NCBI GenBank assembly: GCA_002376235.1
Contig: DFNX01000009.1
Coordinates: 61,679-125,678 of the forward strand
Source of the DNA: Neorhizobium sp. UBA3556
GTDB taxonomy: Bacteria; Pseudomonadota; Alphaproteobacteria; Rhizobiales; Rhizobiaceae
Length of the DNA: 64,000 nucleotides
Direction of reading: 5' to 3'
Shown in pieces: positions 16,050 through 25,737 of the stretch (positions are counted from its first letter, which is position 1; the number at the start of each line of letters is the position of its first letter). Below the pieces are notes generated by a model. The model saw only the letters and a list, made by a program, of their open reading frames with translations. It had not been told where the DNA came from and searched no databases. The position numbers were made by a program, and so were the translations under genes.

Positions 16050-16753
16050 TGGCAAAACCGCTTCTCGAAGTTTCCAATCTCAACGCGTGGTATGGCGAAA
16101 GCCATATCCTGCACGGTGTCAACATGACTGTTGGTGAAGGCGAGACGATCACCATTTTAGGCCGCAACGGCGTCGGCAAGACGACGACGCTGCGCACCAT
16201 CATGGGGATCATCCGCGAGCGCAAGGGCGAAATCCGCTTTGCCGGCAAGGATATGCTCGGCGTTCCCCTGCACCGGACCGCCCATGCAGGTCTTGGCTTC
16301 GTGCCCGAAGAGCGCGGCATCTTCTCGACGCTGACGGTGGACGAAAACCTGATGCTGCCGCCGGTGGTGGCGGAGGGCGGCATGCCGCTCGATGAGATCT
16401 ACGCGCTTTTCCCGAACCTTCACGAAAGACGTTCCAGCCCCGGCACCAAGCTCTCCGGCGGCGAACAGCAGATGCTCGCCATCGCCCGCATCCTGCGTAC
16501 CGGTGTGAAACTCCTGATCCTCGATGAACCGACGGAAGGCCTTGCTCCAGTCATAGTCCAGCGCATCGGCGAGGTACTGAAGACGTTGAAGGAACGCGGC
16601 ATGACAGTGTTGATGGTCGAACAGAATTTCCGCTTCGCCAGTCGCGTCGCCGACCGTTTTTACCTGATGGATCACGGCAGGATGGTCGCTGACTTCCCGG
16701 TCGGCGAGCTGCCGAAGCAGATGGATACGCTGCATAAGGTTCTGGGGGTTTGA
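16049..16753 (+). CDS. Branched-chain-type ABC transporter ATPase (LivF-like)
   Basis: 234-aa second ATPase of the Liv-type importer. Walker A is GRNGVGKT (about 38-45), signature LSGGEQQMLAIARIL, Walker B LLILDEPTEGLAP, the LivF hallmark. I chose the ATG at 16049, whose A is the last base of the LivG stop (TGATG), over the GTG one codon earlier. Confidence 0.93.
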   Translation: MAKPLLEVSNLNAWYGESHILHGVNMTVGEGETITILGRNGVGKTTTLRTIMGIIRERKGEIRFAGKDMLGVPLHRTAHAGLGFVPEERGIFSTLTVDENLMLPPVVAEGGMPLDEIYALFPNLHERRSSPGTKLSGGEQQMLAIARILRTGVKLLILDEPTEGLAPVIVQRIGEVLKTLKERGMTVLMVEQNFRFASRVADRFYLMDHGRMVADFPVGELPKQMDTLHKVLGV

Positions 16754-16757
16754 TATC

Positions 16758-17645
16758 ATGACCATGATCTTCGGCATCCCGCTCCAAGCCTTTATGGGCC
16801 AGCTTCTCATCGGCCTGATCAACGGCTCCTTCTACGCGCTCTTGAGCCTCGGCCTCGCCGTGATTTTCGGCCTGCTGCGCGTCATCAACTTCGCCCATGG
16901 CGCGCAATATATGCTCGGCGCCTTCGTCGCGATGCTGATGCTGCAATATTTCGGCATCAACTACTGGTTCGCGCTTCTGCTGGCCCCGATCGTCGTCGGC
17001 CTCTTCGGCGCGGTCATCGAGCGGCTGCTCCTGTCGCGGCTCTACAAGCTCGACCACCTCTACGGCCTGCTCTTCACCTTCGGCCTGGCGCTGACGATCG
17101 AAGGTACGTTCCGTTATCTCTACGGTTCTTCCGGCCAACCTTACGCGCCGCCTCCTGCACTGACCGGCGCGACCAATCTCGGCTTCATGTTCCTGCCGAA
17201 TTACCGCGGCTGGGTAGTCGTAGTGTCGCTGATCGCCTGTATCGGCACCTGGCTGTTGATCGAGAAGACCAAGCTCGGCGCCTACCTGCGCGCAGCAACG
17301 GAGAACCCGACACTGGTGCAGGCATTCGGCGTCAATGTGCCGATGCTGCTGACGCTGACCTACGCGCTCGGCGCTGGCCTTGCTGCCTTTGCCGGCGTGC
17401 TTGCCGCCCCCGTCTACCAGGTTTCGCCGCTGATGGGATCCAACATCATCATCGTCGTTTTTGCCGTGGTCGTGGTCGGCGGCATGGGCTCGATCATGGG
17501 CGCCATCCTCACCGGCTACATGCTCGGCATCGCCGAGGGCCTGACAAAAGTCTTTTATCCGGAAGCCTCGAATATCGTCATCTTCGTGATCATGGCGATC
17601 GTGCTTCTCATCCGCCCCGCCGGCCTTTTCGGCCGGGATGCGTAA
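16758..17645 (+). CDS. Branched-chain-type ABC transporter permease (LivH-like)
   Basis: 295-aa polytopic inner-membrane permease. It opens with LIGLINGSFYALLSLGLAVIFGLLRVINFAHG, the diagnostic LivH N-terminus. The coupling segment GAYLRAATENPTLVQAFGVNV lies in the middle, and the last helices are GGMGSIMGAILTGYMLGIAEG and VIFVIMAIVLLIRPAGLFG. Order K-G-F-H-M is conserved in many alphaproteobacteria. Confidence 0.93.
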   Translation: MTMIFGIPLQAFMGQLLIGLINGSFYALLSLGLAVIFGLLRVINFAHGAQYMLGAFVAMLMLQYFGINYWFALLLAPIVVGLFGAVIERLLLSRLYKLDHLYGLLFTFGLALTIEGTFRYLYGSSGQPYAPPPALTGATNLGFMFLPNYRGWVVVVSLIACIGTWLLIEKTKLGAYLRAATENPTLVQAFGVNVPMLLTLTYALGAGLAAFAGVLAAPVYQVSPLMGSNIIIVVFAVVVVGGMGSIMGAILTGYMLGIAEGLTKVFYPEASNIVIFVIMAIVLLIRPAGLFGRDA

Positions 17646-17658
17646 GCGAGGCAAAGTC

Positions 17659-18663
17659 ATGAGCCATGTCGCCCATTCAACCACAACGACAACCGCCCGC
17701 ACAGAGCGTTCGGCTACCGCTTCGAAAGCCTATGTGGCCTTTCTCGGCATTGGCCTCGTCCTGTTGATCGTGGCACCGCTATTCTTCTACCCGATATTCC
17801 TGATGAAGCTGCTCTGCTTCGCGCTTTTTGCCTGCGCCTTCAATCTTCTGCTTGGTTATACCGGCCTCTTGTCCTTTGGCCATGCAACCTTCTTCGGCGG
17901 CGCGGCCTATTTCACAGCCCATGTGGTGAAGGAATGGGGCGTAACACCGGAAATCGGCATCCTAATCGGAGTTGCGGGTGCTGCAGCACTCGGCCTGATC
18001 ATGGGGTTTTTCGCCATCCGCCGACAGGGCATCTATTTCGCCATGATCACCCTGGCGCTTTCGCAGATGTTCTTCTTCTTCTGCCTGCAGGCATCATTCA
18101 CCCATGGCGAGGACGGCATCCAGTCCGTGCCGCGCGGCCATCTCTTCGGGTTTATCGACCTCAACGATACGACAAGCATGTATTACTTCGTGCTCGCCGT
18201 CTTCCTGATCGGCATGATCGTCATCTGGCGCTTCATCAACTCGCCCTTCGGCATGATCCTGAAATCGATCCGCGAAAACGAACAGCGCGCCGTCTCGCTC
18301 GGTTATTCGGTGGCTCGATACAAGCTCGGCGCCTTCGTCATGTCGGCAGCGCTCGCGGGTATGGCCGGCGGCACCAAGGCGCTGGTTTTCCAGTTCGCCA
18401 CGCTCACCGATGTCGGCTGGCAGATGTCCGGCGAAGTCATCCTGATGACCCTGCTCGGCGGCATCGGCACGCTGATCGGCCCGATCTTCGGTGCCGGGCT
18501 CGTCGTGACGCTGCAAAACTATCTCGCCACCTCGCAATTCCCGGTCACAATCATCACCGGCGTCGTCTTCATGGTCTGCGTCCTCCTCTTCCGCCGCGGC
18601 ATCATCGGTGAATTCTACGCCTCCCGCCTTGGCCGAAAGCTCGGCTTCGAGCACAGGCGCTGA
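17659..18663 (+). CDS. Branched-chain-type ABC transporter permease (LivM-like)
   Basis: 334-aa polytopic permease. After a Thr-rich cytoplasmic N-terminus come membrane helices and the LivM segment LLGYTGLLSFGHATFFGGAAY. The coupling loop SIRENEQRAVSLGYSVARYK is present. I chose the ATG at 17659 because GAGG lies 7 nt upstream; the ATG at 17638 lies inside the LivH coding end and lacks a site. Confidence 0.92.
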   Translation: MSHVAHSTTTTTARTERSATASKAYVAFLGIGLVLLIVAPLFFYPIFLMKLLCFALFACAFNLLLGYTGLLSFGHATFFGGAAYFTAHVVKEWGVTPEIGILIGVAGAAALGLIMGFFAIRRQGIYFAMITLALSQMFFFFCLQASFTHGEDGIQSVPRGHLFGFIDLNDTTSMYYFVLAVFLIGMIVIWRFINSPFGMILKSIRENEQRAVSLGYSVARYKLGAFVMSAALAGMAGGTKALVFQFATLTDVGWQMSGEVILMTLLGGIGTLIGPIFGAGLVVTLQNYLATSQFPVTIITGVVFMVCVLLFRRGIIGEFYASRLGRKLGFEHRR

Positions 18664-18675
18664 TCGGCTAGCAAC

Positions 18676-20271
18676 ATGGAAACCTACGATTACATCATCA
18701 TCGGTGCGGGCAGCGCCGGCTGCGTGCTCGCCAACCGCCTGTCGGAAGACAGCCGCAATCGTGTCCTGCTTCTGGAGGCCGGTGGCAATGACAATTACCA
18801 TTGGGTCCATATCCCGGTCGGTTATCTCTACTGCATCAATAACCCGCGCACCGACTGGTGTTTCACCACCGAAAAGGAAGAGCGCCTCAACGGTCGCTCG
18901 CTCTCCTATCCACGCGGAAAACTGCTCGGGGGCTGCTCGTCGATCAACGGCATGATCTATATGCGCGGCCAGGCGCGCGACTATGATCTCTGGCGGCAGA
19001 TGGGCTGCTCCGGCTGGGGCTGGGATAATGTTCTGCCGCTCTTCAGAAAGAGCCAGGATTTCTACAAAGGTGCCGATCTGATGCACGGCGCCGGTGGGGA
19101 ATGGCGGGTGGAAAAGGCCCGCGTCCGCTGGGCCGTGCTCGACGCCTTCCAGAAGGCCGCCGAAGAAGCTGGCATTCCCGCCATTGACGATTTCAATCGC
19201 GGCGATAACGAAGGCTCCAGCTATTTCGACGTCAACCAGCGCTCCGGCATCCGCTGGAACACATCGAAAGCCTTTCTGCGCCCGGCAATGAAGCGCCCGA
19301 ACCTCAACGTCCTGACCAAGGCGCATGTGCGAAAATTGATCGTCGAGGTCGGCGAGGTGAAGGGCGTCGAATTCCAGCATGACGGGATCACAAAAACCGC
19401 ACATGCCCGCCGCGAGACCATCCTCTCGGCCGGCGCGATCGGCACACCGCATGTGCTGGAACTCTCCGGCATCGGCCGCGGCGACGTTCTCTCTGAGGCA
19501 GGGATCGAAACGATGAAGGAGGTGAGAAGCGTCGGTGAAAACCTGCAGGACCATCTCCAGCTTCGCCTCGTCTACAAGGTCACCGGCGTGCCGACGCTGA
19601 ACGAAAAGGCCTCCCGGCTTCTCGGCAAGGCGGCGATCGGGCTGGAATATGCGCTGAAACGCTCCGGCCCGATGTCCATGGCCCCGAGCCAGCTCGGCAT
19701 CTTCACGAAATCAGGACCCGACAAGGAAACCGCCGATCTCGAATATCACGTCCAGCCGGTCTCGCTCGACCGGTTCGGAGAACCAGTCCACGCCTTCCCG
19801 GCGATGACCGCAAGTGTCTGCAATCTTCGGCCCGAAAGCCGCGGCTCGGTGCATCTGAAAAGCCCGGACTTTGCTGCCGCGCCTGCAATCCGCCCGAACT
19901 ATCTCTCCACTGCCGCCGACCGCGACGTGGCCGTCCGTTCTATCCGCCTGACCCGTGAGATCGTCAAGAAGCCTGCCTTCGCTCGCTACAATCCTCAGGA
20001 ATACAAGCCCGGCCCGGCTTACGAGACCGATGCCGATCTGGAGCGCGCCGCCGGCGAGATCGGCACGACGATCTTCCACCCGGTCGGCACCGCCCGCATG
20101 GGCGCCGATCCCGACAGCGTCGTTGATCCACGATTGAAGCTTCGCGCACTCGGAAAACTGCGCATCGCCGATGCCTCGATCATGCCGACGATAACATCCG
20201 GCAACACCAATTCGCCGACGATCATGATCGCCGAAAAGGCAGCAGAGCTGATCCTCGCGGACAATCGCTGA
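18676..20271 (+). CDS. GMC family FAD-dependent oxidoreductase (choline dehydrogenase-like)
   Basis: 531-aa flavoenzyme that oxidises an alcohol, probably passing electrons to the respiratory chain or oxygen. The FAD motif GAGSAGCVLANRL is at about residues 9-21. GMC signature 1 is GKLLGGCSSINGMIYMRG (about 79-96) and signature 2 is AGAIGTPHVLELSGIG. The active-site pair near the C-terminus is intact: His in HPVGTARMG and Asn in SGNTNSPTIM. There is no signal peptide. It lies 12 bp after the LivM gene and 34 bp before the dehydrogenase gene, so it likely acts on the imported substrate, giving an aldehyde or acid. Confidence 0.92.
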   Translation: METYDYIIIGAGSAGCVLANRLSEDSRNRVLLLEAGGNDNYHWVHIPVGYLYCINNPRTDWCFTTEKEERLNGRSLSYPRGKLLGGCSSINGMIYMRGQARDYDLWRQMGCSGWGWDNVLPLFRKSQDFYKGADLMHGAGGEWRVEKARVRWAVLDAFQKAAEEAGIPAIDDFNRGDNEGSSYFDVNQRSGIRWNTSKAFLRPAMKRPNLNVLTKAHVRKLIVEVGEVKGVEFQHDGITKTAHARRETILSAGAIGTPHVLELSGIGRGDVLSEAGIETMKEVRSVGENLQDHLQLRLVYKVTGVPTLNEKASRLLGKAAIGLEYALKRSGPMSMAPSQLGIFTKSGPDKETADLEYHVQPVSLDRFGEPVHAFPAMTASVCNLRPESRGSVHLKSPDFAAAPAIRPNYLSTAADRDVAVRSIRLTREIVKKPAFARYNPQEYKPGPAYETDADLERAAGEIGTTIFHPVGTARMGADPDSVVDPRLKLRALGKLRIADASIMPTITSGNTNSPTIMIAEKAAELILADNR

Positions 20272-20305
20272 CGATAATCGGCGCAAGATGAAAGGGAGAG
20301 AAAAC

Positions 20306-21193
20306 ATGACCCGGATCGCATTCATCGGCCTCGGAAACATGGGCGGCCCCATGGCCGCAAACCTGGTGAAGTCAGGCCACGCAGTCTCCGGCTTCGATCT
20401 CTCCGAGGCCTCGGTGAAAGCTGCCACTGAGGCGGGCGTCGATCCGGCGGCATCGCTTGCTGAAGCAGTGCGGGACGCCGAATGCGTCATCACCATGCTG
20501 CCCAAGGGCCAACATGTTGTCTCCGTCTGGACCGATCTCGCCACGCTCGTGGCGGAAGGTACGCTCCTTATCGATTGCTCGACCGTGGATGTGGACAGTG
20601 CCCGTAGAGCCCACGGCCTTGCCGGTGCGATGAACTGCCCCTCGCTCGATGCCCCTGTCTCGGGCGGCACGACGGGGGCGGCAGCCGGCACACTCACCTT
20701 CATGGTCGGCGGTTCGGAAGGTGCCTTTGCGGCTGGGAAACAGATCCTCGAAGCCATGGGCAAAAAGATCGTCCATTGCGGCGGCAATGGCGCTGGTCAG
20801 GCGGCAAAGATCTGCAACAACATGATCCTCGGCATCTCTATGATCGGCGTCGCAGAAGCCTTCGTCCTGGCGGAAAAGCTCGGCCTGTCTCATCAGGCCC
20901 TGTTCGATGTCGCCTCGACCTCGTCCGGCCAATGTTGGTCTCTGACCACCTATTGCCCCGTGCCCGGCCCCGTGCCGACCTCGCCGGCGAACAACGATTA
21001 TAAGCCGGGCTTTGCTGCCGCATTGATGCTGAAGGATCTGATGCTGTCGCAGGAAGCCGCCAGCCATTCCGGCGCCAGAACCCCGCTCGGCGCGCATGCC
21101 GCCGAGATCTACAAAGCCTTCGAGACCAGCGGCCACGGCACGGAGGATTTCTCCGCCATCATCCGCATGTTGCGGCAGACGCAAGCATCCTAA
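20306..21193 (+). CDS. mmsB: 3-hydroxyisobutyrate dehydrogenase-like enzyme
   Basis: 295-aa NAD-dependent beta-hydroxyacid dehydrogenase. The Rossmann motif IAFIGLGNMGGPMA opens the protein, the substrate motif DAPVSGGTTGAAAGTLTFMVGG is at about 118-139, and the catalytic lysine lies in GQAAKICNNM. The C-terminal half (FDVASTSSGQCWSL, PGFAAALMLKDL) matches MmsB closely. The ATG at 20306 is preceded by AAAGGGAGA at good spacing. Whether it serves valine breakdown or the substrate of this operon is open; its operon position favours the latter. Confidence 0.88.
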   Translation: MTRIAFIGLGNMGGPMAANLVKSGHAVSGFDLSEASVKAATEAGVDPAASLAEAVRDAECVITMLPKGQHVVSVWTDLATLVAEGTLLIDCSTVDVDSARRAHGLAGAMNCPSLDAPVSGGTTGAAAGTLTFMVGGSEGAFAAGKQILEAMGKKIVHCGGNGAGQAAKICNNMILGISMIGVAEAFVLAEKLGLSHQALFDVASTSSGQCWSLTTYCPVPGPVPTSPANNDYKPGFAAALMLKDLMLSQEAASHSGARTPLGAHAAEIYKAFETSGHGTEDFSAIIRMLRQTQAS

Positions 21194-21256
21194 TCTCAAC
21201 GAGAAGGAAGGCGACAAAGCCACCCTCCCCCGATTTCCTGTCTGGTGGAATCCCCC

Positions 21257-22861
21257 TCACCCGAGGTCGACGCCGCAGAAATTGACCTCAAGCCCGAGTT
21301 CCGCCGCAAGTGCTGCCTTGGCGAGCGCCGCCCGATCCGCCTCTGCCGCCGAGTTCGCATAGGCGACCTGGATATGGTTCGCCTTATGGCGCGCCATCAT
21401 CTGGTCGCGGGAAACGCCAGTCAGCACCGCATGCATCATCGGCCACTGTTCATTGGTCGATTTCCATCGACGCTCTGTTTCTTCCTTGGGCAGAGACACG
21501 GCCTGACCGCGGCCGATATCCATCTTCAGCCTGTTGTCCTCGACGAAGATGCGCGACCAGACGACCTCGCCGGGTTTTGCAATGCCTCGCAGCGTGCCGC
21601 CGCCTGCGGGGAAGAACATCGGCGGCTGGCGCAGACTGTCCGATCCGGCCCAGCCGCCTTCGTGATGGGCAGGCGGAGCGGCACCGGAAATTTCGAATAC
21701 CCAGACAAAACCATCGACCGTACCGGTCGGATCGACACCACCCCAGCGCAGGTCATGCAGGGTGTTTTCAACCGGCTGGCCGAGCGCCCGGTGCAGGCGG
21801 TTGGTCATCAGCCCATCGAGACCGGCGCATTCGTCCACTTCGTTGAAATGCACGATCGCTTTGCCCTGCCGAATGACCTTGCCGTCCCGGCCTTTGACAT
21901 CCGGACGCCCGTCATCGTTCAAGATGCCCTCGACAAGATCGGATGCCGGCAGCAGATCCTTGAGCCCCTGCTGGTACTGAATGCCGATCGCCTCGCAACC
22001 GAAGTCCTCGGCAATGCGCACGGCCGCGATATACATGCGGCATTGGTCGATCACCTGATCTTCCGTCAGTTCCTGCTTCGGATCCGTGCCCAGATGGAAC
22101 TTCATGCCCTTGGCCAGCAGGTCCTGATAGACCGCGCGGCCTTCCTCGACCGGCACCTGATTGGTGGCGAAATAAAGCGCCGACTGCGACAGGCGCTCCT
22201 TGAAGATGCCGAGCGGCATCAGCAACTCGTCCGGCACGATGGCATTATACATGCCCATGCAACCCTCGTCGAAAATGCCGAGAATGACCTTGTTGGTGCG
22301 GAAATCGTCAGCGATCTCCTTCGCCAGATCCTTGAGATCCTGCGGTACGTTGCCGGCCTTGAACGGCGTCACATGGCTCGTGTCATGGTCGACCGTGCCT
22401 TCCGAAAGCCATTGGGAAAGACCGCTGCGAAAGAAGTCGTCGTCGAAAGTCTCGCTCCACAGCGAGGAATAGGCAACGCCCGCCTTGGTCAGCGAGCCGT
22501 TGAGATTGAGCAAGCCGACCAGACCCGGCCATTGGCCGGACCAGTTCGCGACGGTCAGGATCGGTCCCTTGTGGCTGGTGAGACCGGCAAGCACATGATG
22601 CGAATACTGCCAGACGGATTCTGCGACGATCACCGGCACACTGGGATCGATCTTCGCAAACGCATCCATGCCCTCGCGCTGCGAGGCGAGAAAGCCGTGG
22701 CCTTCTTCCGGCTTGTAGGCGTGAGCGCGATTTACCGTGTAGCCGAGGCTGGCGAGTACCTCGCAGAGTTTCTTTTCCATCGAATCCTGCGTCGCCCAGC
22801 ATTGCTGGTTGGCGGACAGGCGAAGGTCGCCGCTGGCGAAAAGTGCAATCTCTGTGGTCAT
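21257..22861 (-). CDS. L-fucose/L-arabinose isomerase family protein
   Basis: 534-aa ketol-isomerase-like protein, last gene of an eight-gene operon. A metal-site region FDEGCMGMYNAIVPDELL (about 197-214) and a C-terminal RHKANHIQVAYA histidine segment match the fucose isomerase fold. The middle part (GIQYQQGLKDLLPASDLVEG) carries further conserved acids. L-fucose isomerase also interconverts D-arabinose and D-ribulose, and the adjacent kinase looks like a D-ribulokinase, so D-arabinose to D-ribulose is a reasonable guess. I chose the ATG at 22861 because GAGGG lies 9 nt upstream; the ATG at 22870 nearly abuts it. It is convergent with mmsB. Confidence 0.8.
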   Translation of the reverse strand: MTTEIALFASGDLRLSANQQCWATQDSMEKKLCEVLASLGYTVNRAHAYKPEEGHGFLASQREGMDAFAKIDPSVPVIVAESVWQYSHHVLAGLTSHKGPILTVANWSGQWPGLVGLLNLNGSLTKAGVAYSSLWSETFDDDFFRSGLSQWLSEGTVDHDTSHVTPFKAGNVPQDLKDLAKEIADDFRTNKVILGIFDEGCMGMYNAIVPDELLMPLGIFKERLSQSALYFATNQVPVEEGRAVYQDLLAKGMKFHLGTDPKQELTEDQVIDQCRMYIAAVRIAEDFGCEAIGIQYQQGLKDLLPASDLVEGILNDDGRPDVKGRDGKVIRQGKAIVHFNEVDECAGLDGLMTNRLHRALGQPVENTLHDLRWGGVDPTGTVDGFVWVFEISGAAPPAHHEGGWAGSDSLRQPPMFFPAGGGTLRGIAKPGEVVWSRIFVEDNRLKMDIGRGQAVSLPKEETERRWKSTNEQWPMMHAVLTGVSRDQMMARHKANHIQVAYANSAAEADRAALAKAALAAELGLEVNFCGVDLG

Positions 22862-22878
22862 GTTCCTCATCCCTCAAA

Positions 22879-24513
22879 TCAATGATCAGTGCCGGCCATC
22901 AGCTCGGCATAGGCAACAAAGTCCTCCTGCATGCGGCGGAAGACGTGATATTTGCGGTCGTGATAGATGGCGATCTCGCCCCCGCGTGGAGAAATGCGGC
23001 TGCCGGGGCCGCTCATGGCGCGCATGGCGGCAGGCAGGTCGTCATAATGACCGCTGGCCACCGCACCCAGCATCGCGCTGCCGACAAGAACCGGCTCGCG
23101 CTGGTCCGGCACCACGATTGCGCAGCCCGTCGCATCCGCATGCTCGCGCAAAAACAGCCTGTTCTGGGCCAAGCCGCCGCTGACGACCAGCGTATCGACG
23201 GTGACGCCATTGGCGCGCATTTCCGCGATGATATGGCGTGTGCCGTAAGCGAGAGCCTGCAACGTCGCGAGATAATCGAGCGCCAGATCGTCCAGCCCGC
23301 GATCGAGCGTGAGACCGGTAATCCCTCCCTTGCGCAGCGGGTCCGCTAGCGGCGAACGGTTGCCGTGAAAATCGGGCTGCACATGCCGCGATTTGGTCAG
23401 CGTTGCCGTCTCGCCATCAGCGGCCATCGCCTCGAGCCGGCGATCAAATAGGGCAAACACGGAAATGCCTTCAGCCTTCGCCATCTCGCGCGCTTCATGG
23501 ATCGCCGCATGGCCATCGATCACCCGGTCGATCAGCGCACCGGCTGCCGATTGCCCTGCTTCGTTTGCCCAGAGCCCCGGTAGCAGAACGGAGAAGTAAG
23601 GCCCCCAGACACCTGGCACAAAGGCCGGCTTTTCGCTGACGGTTATATGGCAGGACGAGGTTCCGGCAATCAGCGCCAGACGCTCATCAAGCGCGCCGTC
23701 GCGAAGATCGACCCCCATAGTGCCGAGCGCACCGGAATAGGCATCGATCAAGCTTGCCGCAACCGCCGTGCCCGGAACAAGCTCGAGATCCGCGGCTGCA
23801 GCATCCGAAAGCGCACCGACCTTGTCGCCCGGTGCCGCAAACCGGTTGCCGATAGCGCGAAAATTGTCGGCACCAAGTTCGGCAATTCCGGCGCTTTCGA
23901 AATAGGCCTCGTCCCAGCCCTCGCCCTTCGTTCCGTTCTGGCCGAGATAGGTCCATTTGCACACGGTGCTGCACAGCGAACGGATATCTTCACCCGTGGC
24001 CTTGTGAACCAGCCAGTCGGGCAGATCGAAAAACGCATGCGCGCGGGCGAAACTTTGCGGCATCTCGCGTTTCAGCCAGCGCAGTTTCGGCGTCTCCATC
24101 TCCGGCGAGATGACCCCGCCGACATAGTCGAGAACCGGGCTTTTCAGCGCGTTGATCTCATCCGCATCGCCGATCGCGCGGTGATCCATCCACACAATGA
24201 TGTTCCAGTCGTCATCGCCGCCGGGGCTGACCGTGACCGGCCCGCCCTTCTCGTCCACCACGACCAGCGAGCAGGTGGCATCGAAGCCAATACCGGCCAC
24301 GTCGGCGGCGGCAAGCCCGGCATCCGCCATCGCCGTCTTCACGCAAGTGCAGATCGCCGCCCAGATGTCGCTTGAGGATTGGTTGACGAAATCCGGCTTC
24401 GGCTTTTCGGTCGCGATCGCCTGCGAATGCGCAGCGAGCAAAGTCCCTTGCGCATCAAAAATCCCGGCACGGGCGCTTCCGGTGCCGACGTCAATTCCGA
24501 TGAATGAGGTCAT
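22879..24513 (-). CDS. FGGY-family carbohydrate kinase, D-ribulokinase-like
   Basis: 544-aa cytoplasmic sugar kinase with ATP-dependent phosphorylation of a ketopentose or polyol. The N-terminal phosphate motif FIGIDVGTGSARAGIFD is at residues 4-20. The segment GIGFDATCSLVVVD contains TCSLV (80-84), a motif reported, as I recall, as characteristic of D-ribulokinases. The C-terminal nucleotide motif is VVSGGLAQNRLFL. The start at 24513 gives the canonical MTSFIGID opening with GGA about 10 nt upstream. It lies 17 bp upstream of the isomerase gene. Likely product D-ribulose 5-phosphate, entering the pentose phosphate pathway. Confidence 0.88.
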   Translation of the reverse strand: MTSFIGIDVGTGSARAGIFDAQGTLLAAHSQAIATEKPKPDFVNQSSSDIWAAICTCVKTAMADAGLAAADVAGIGFDATCSLVVVDEKGGPVTVSPGGDDDWNIIVWMDHRAIGDADEINALKSPVLDYVGGVISPEMETPKLRWLKREMPQSFARAHAFFDLPDWLVHKATGEDIRSLCSTVCKWTYLGQNGTKGEGWDEAYFESAGIAELGADNFRAIGNRFAAPGDKVGALSDAAAADLELVPGTAVAASLIDAYSGALGTMGVDLRDGALDERLALIAGTSSCHITVSEKPAFVPGVWGPYFSVLLPGLWANEAGQSAAGALIDRVIDGHAAIHEAREMAKAEGISVFALFDRRLEAMAADGETATLTKSRHVQPDFHGNRSPLADPLRKGGITGLTLDRGLDDLALDYLATLQALAYGTRHIIAEMRANGVTVDTLVVSGGLAQNRLFLREHADATGCAIVVPDQREPVLVGSAMLGAVASGHYDDLPAAMRAMSGPGSRISPRGGEIAIYHDRKYHVFRRMQEDFVAYAELMAGTDH

Positions 24514-24624
24514 GTCAGTTATCCGCAATGGCAGGACCAGAACGCAGGGCGTCCTGAAGTCCATCTCTTTGAAAAAAGGTCTTGAAAGATGCGAGGGGCA
24601 GCGATCACACCACCCCTCATTGCC

Positions 24625-25686
24625 TCAAAGTCGCTGGCCGCTCGCCTTGTCGAACAGATGCGCCTTGCTCGGATCGATCGCCAATCCGATCTCGTCGCCG
24701 AAATGGATGCTCAAACGCTCGCGGAACAGGCAGGAGATCTGCTCGCCATGGCCGGCCACACGGGCAAAGATTTCAGAACCCGTGCCTTCGACGATCTCGA
24801 CACGTCCCTGCACACCGCCGGCATTGTCTGCGCGGATATGTTCCGGGCGAATGCCGTAGACCAGCGATTTGCCGCCAAGCCTTGCCGGATCGGCACCGGC
24901 CGGCAGCGGCAGTACGAGACCCTTGTCGCTGCGGAACACACCCTCTTCGATCTTTCCTTCGATGAAATTCATAGCAGGCGAGCCGATGAAGCCGGCGACG
25001 AACAGGTTGGCTGGACGATCATAGAGATCGAGAGGCGCGCCAACCTGCTCGATATTACCTTCCTGCAGCACCACGATCTTGTCGGCCATGGTCATAGCTT
25101 CGATCTGGTCGTGGGTGACGTAGATGATCGTCGTGCCGATCCGCTGATGCAGCGCCTTGATCTCGGCGCGCATCTGCACGCGCAGTTTGGCATCGAGATT
25201 GGAGAGCGGTTCGTCGAACAGAAACACCTGCGGATCGCGCACCAGCGCGCGGCCCATGGCGACGCGCTGGCGCTGACCGCCGGAAAGCTGGCGCGGATAC
25301 CGGTCGAGCAGCTTGTCCAGCCCCAGAATGCCGGCGGCATTCTCCACCTTTCTGCGCGTTTCGTTGACATCAGCCTTCTTCAGCTTCAGCGCGAAGGCCA
25401 TATTTTCCGCCACTGTCATATGCGGATAGAGCGCATAGTTCTGGAATACCATGGCGATATCGCGGTCGCGCGCCGGAAGATGAGAAACCTCCCGCGGCCC
25501 GATGCGGATGGCGCCACCCGTAACGTCCTCAAGCCCCGCCACCATGCGCAAAAGCGTGGACTTGCCGCAGCCGGATGGGCCGACGAGCACGACGAACTCG
25601 CCGTCGGCAATATCGACGCTCAGGTCGCGAATGATCTCGACGGCTCCGTAGCGCTTCTGGATGTTCTGGATATTGACTGTTGCCAT
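24625..25686 (-). CDS. CUT1 sugar ABC transporter ATPase (MalK/UgpC-like)
   Basis: 353-aa ATPase. Walker A is GPSGCGKST, signature LSGGQRQRVAMGRALV, Walker B VFLFDEPLSNLDAKLR, with the THDQIEAM switch. A C-terminal TOBE-type regulatory region follows (MNFIEGKIEEG to the end, with GIRPEHI). GGGAGGA precedes the ATG. It serves the two permeases and the binding protein upstream in this operon. Confidence 0.93.
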   Translation of the reverse strand: MATVNIQNIQKRYGAVEIIRDLSVDIADGEFVVLVGPSGCGKSTLLRMVAGLEDVTGGAIRIGPREVSHLPARDRDIAMVFQNYALYPHMTVAENMAFALKLKKADVNETRRKVENAAGILGLDKLLDRYPRQLSGGQRQRVAMGRALVRDPQVFLFDEPLSNLDAKLRVQMRAEIKALHQRIGTTIIYVTHDQIEAMTMADKIVVLQEGNIEQVGAPLDLYDRPANLFVAGFIGSPAMNFIEGKIEEGVFRSDKGLVLPLPAGADPARLGGKSLVYGIRPEHIRADNAGGVQGRVEIVEGTGSEIFARVAGHGEQISCLFRERLSIHFGDEIGLAIDPSKAHLFDKASGQRL

Positions 25687-25737
25687 TTGAAAATCCTCCC
25701 GATTCTCGGGTCGTTATCTGTTGCTCTCAGCCGCCAC

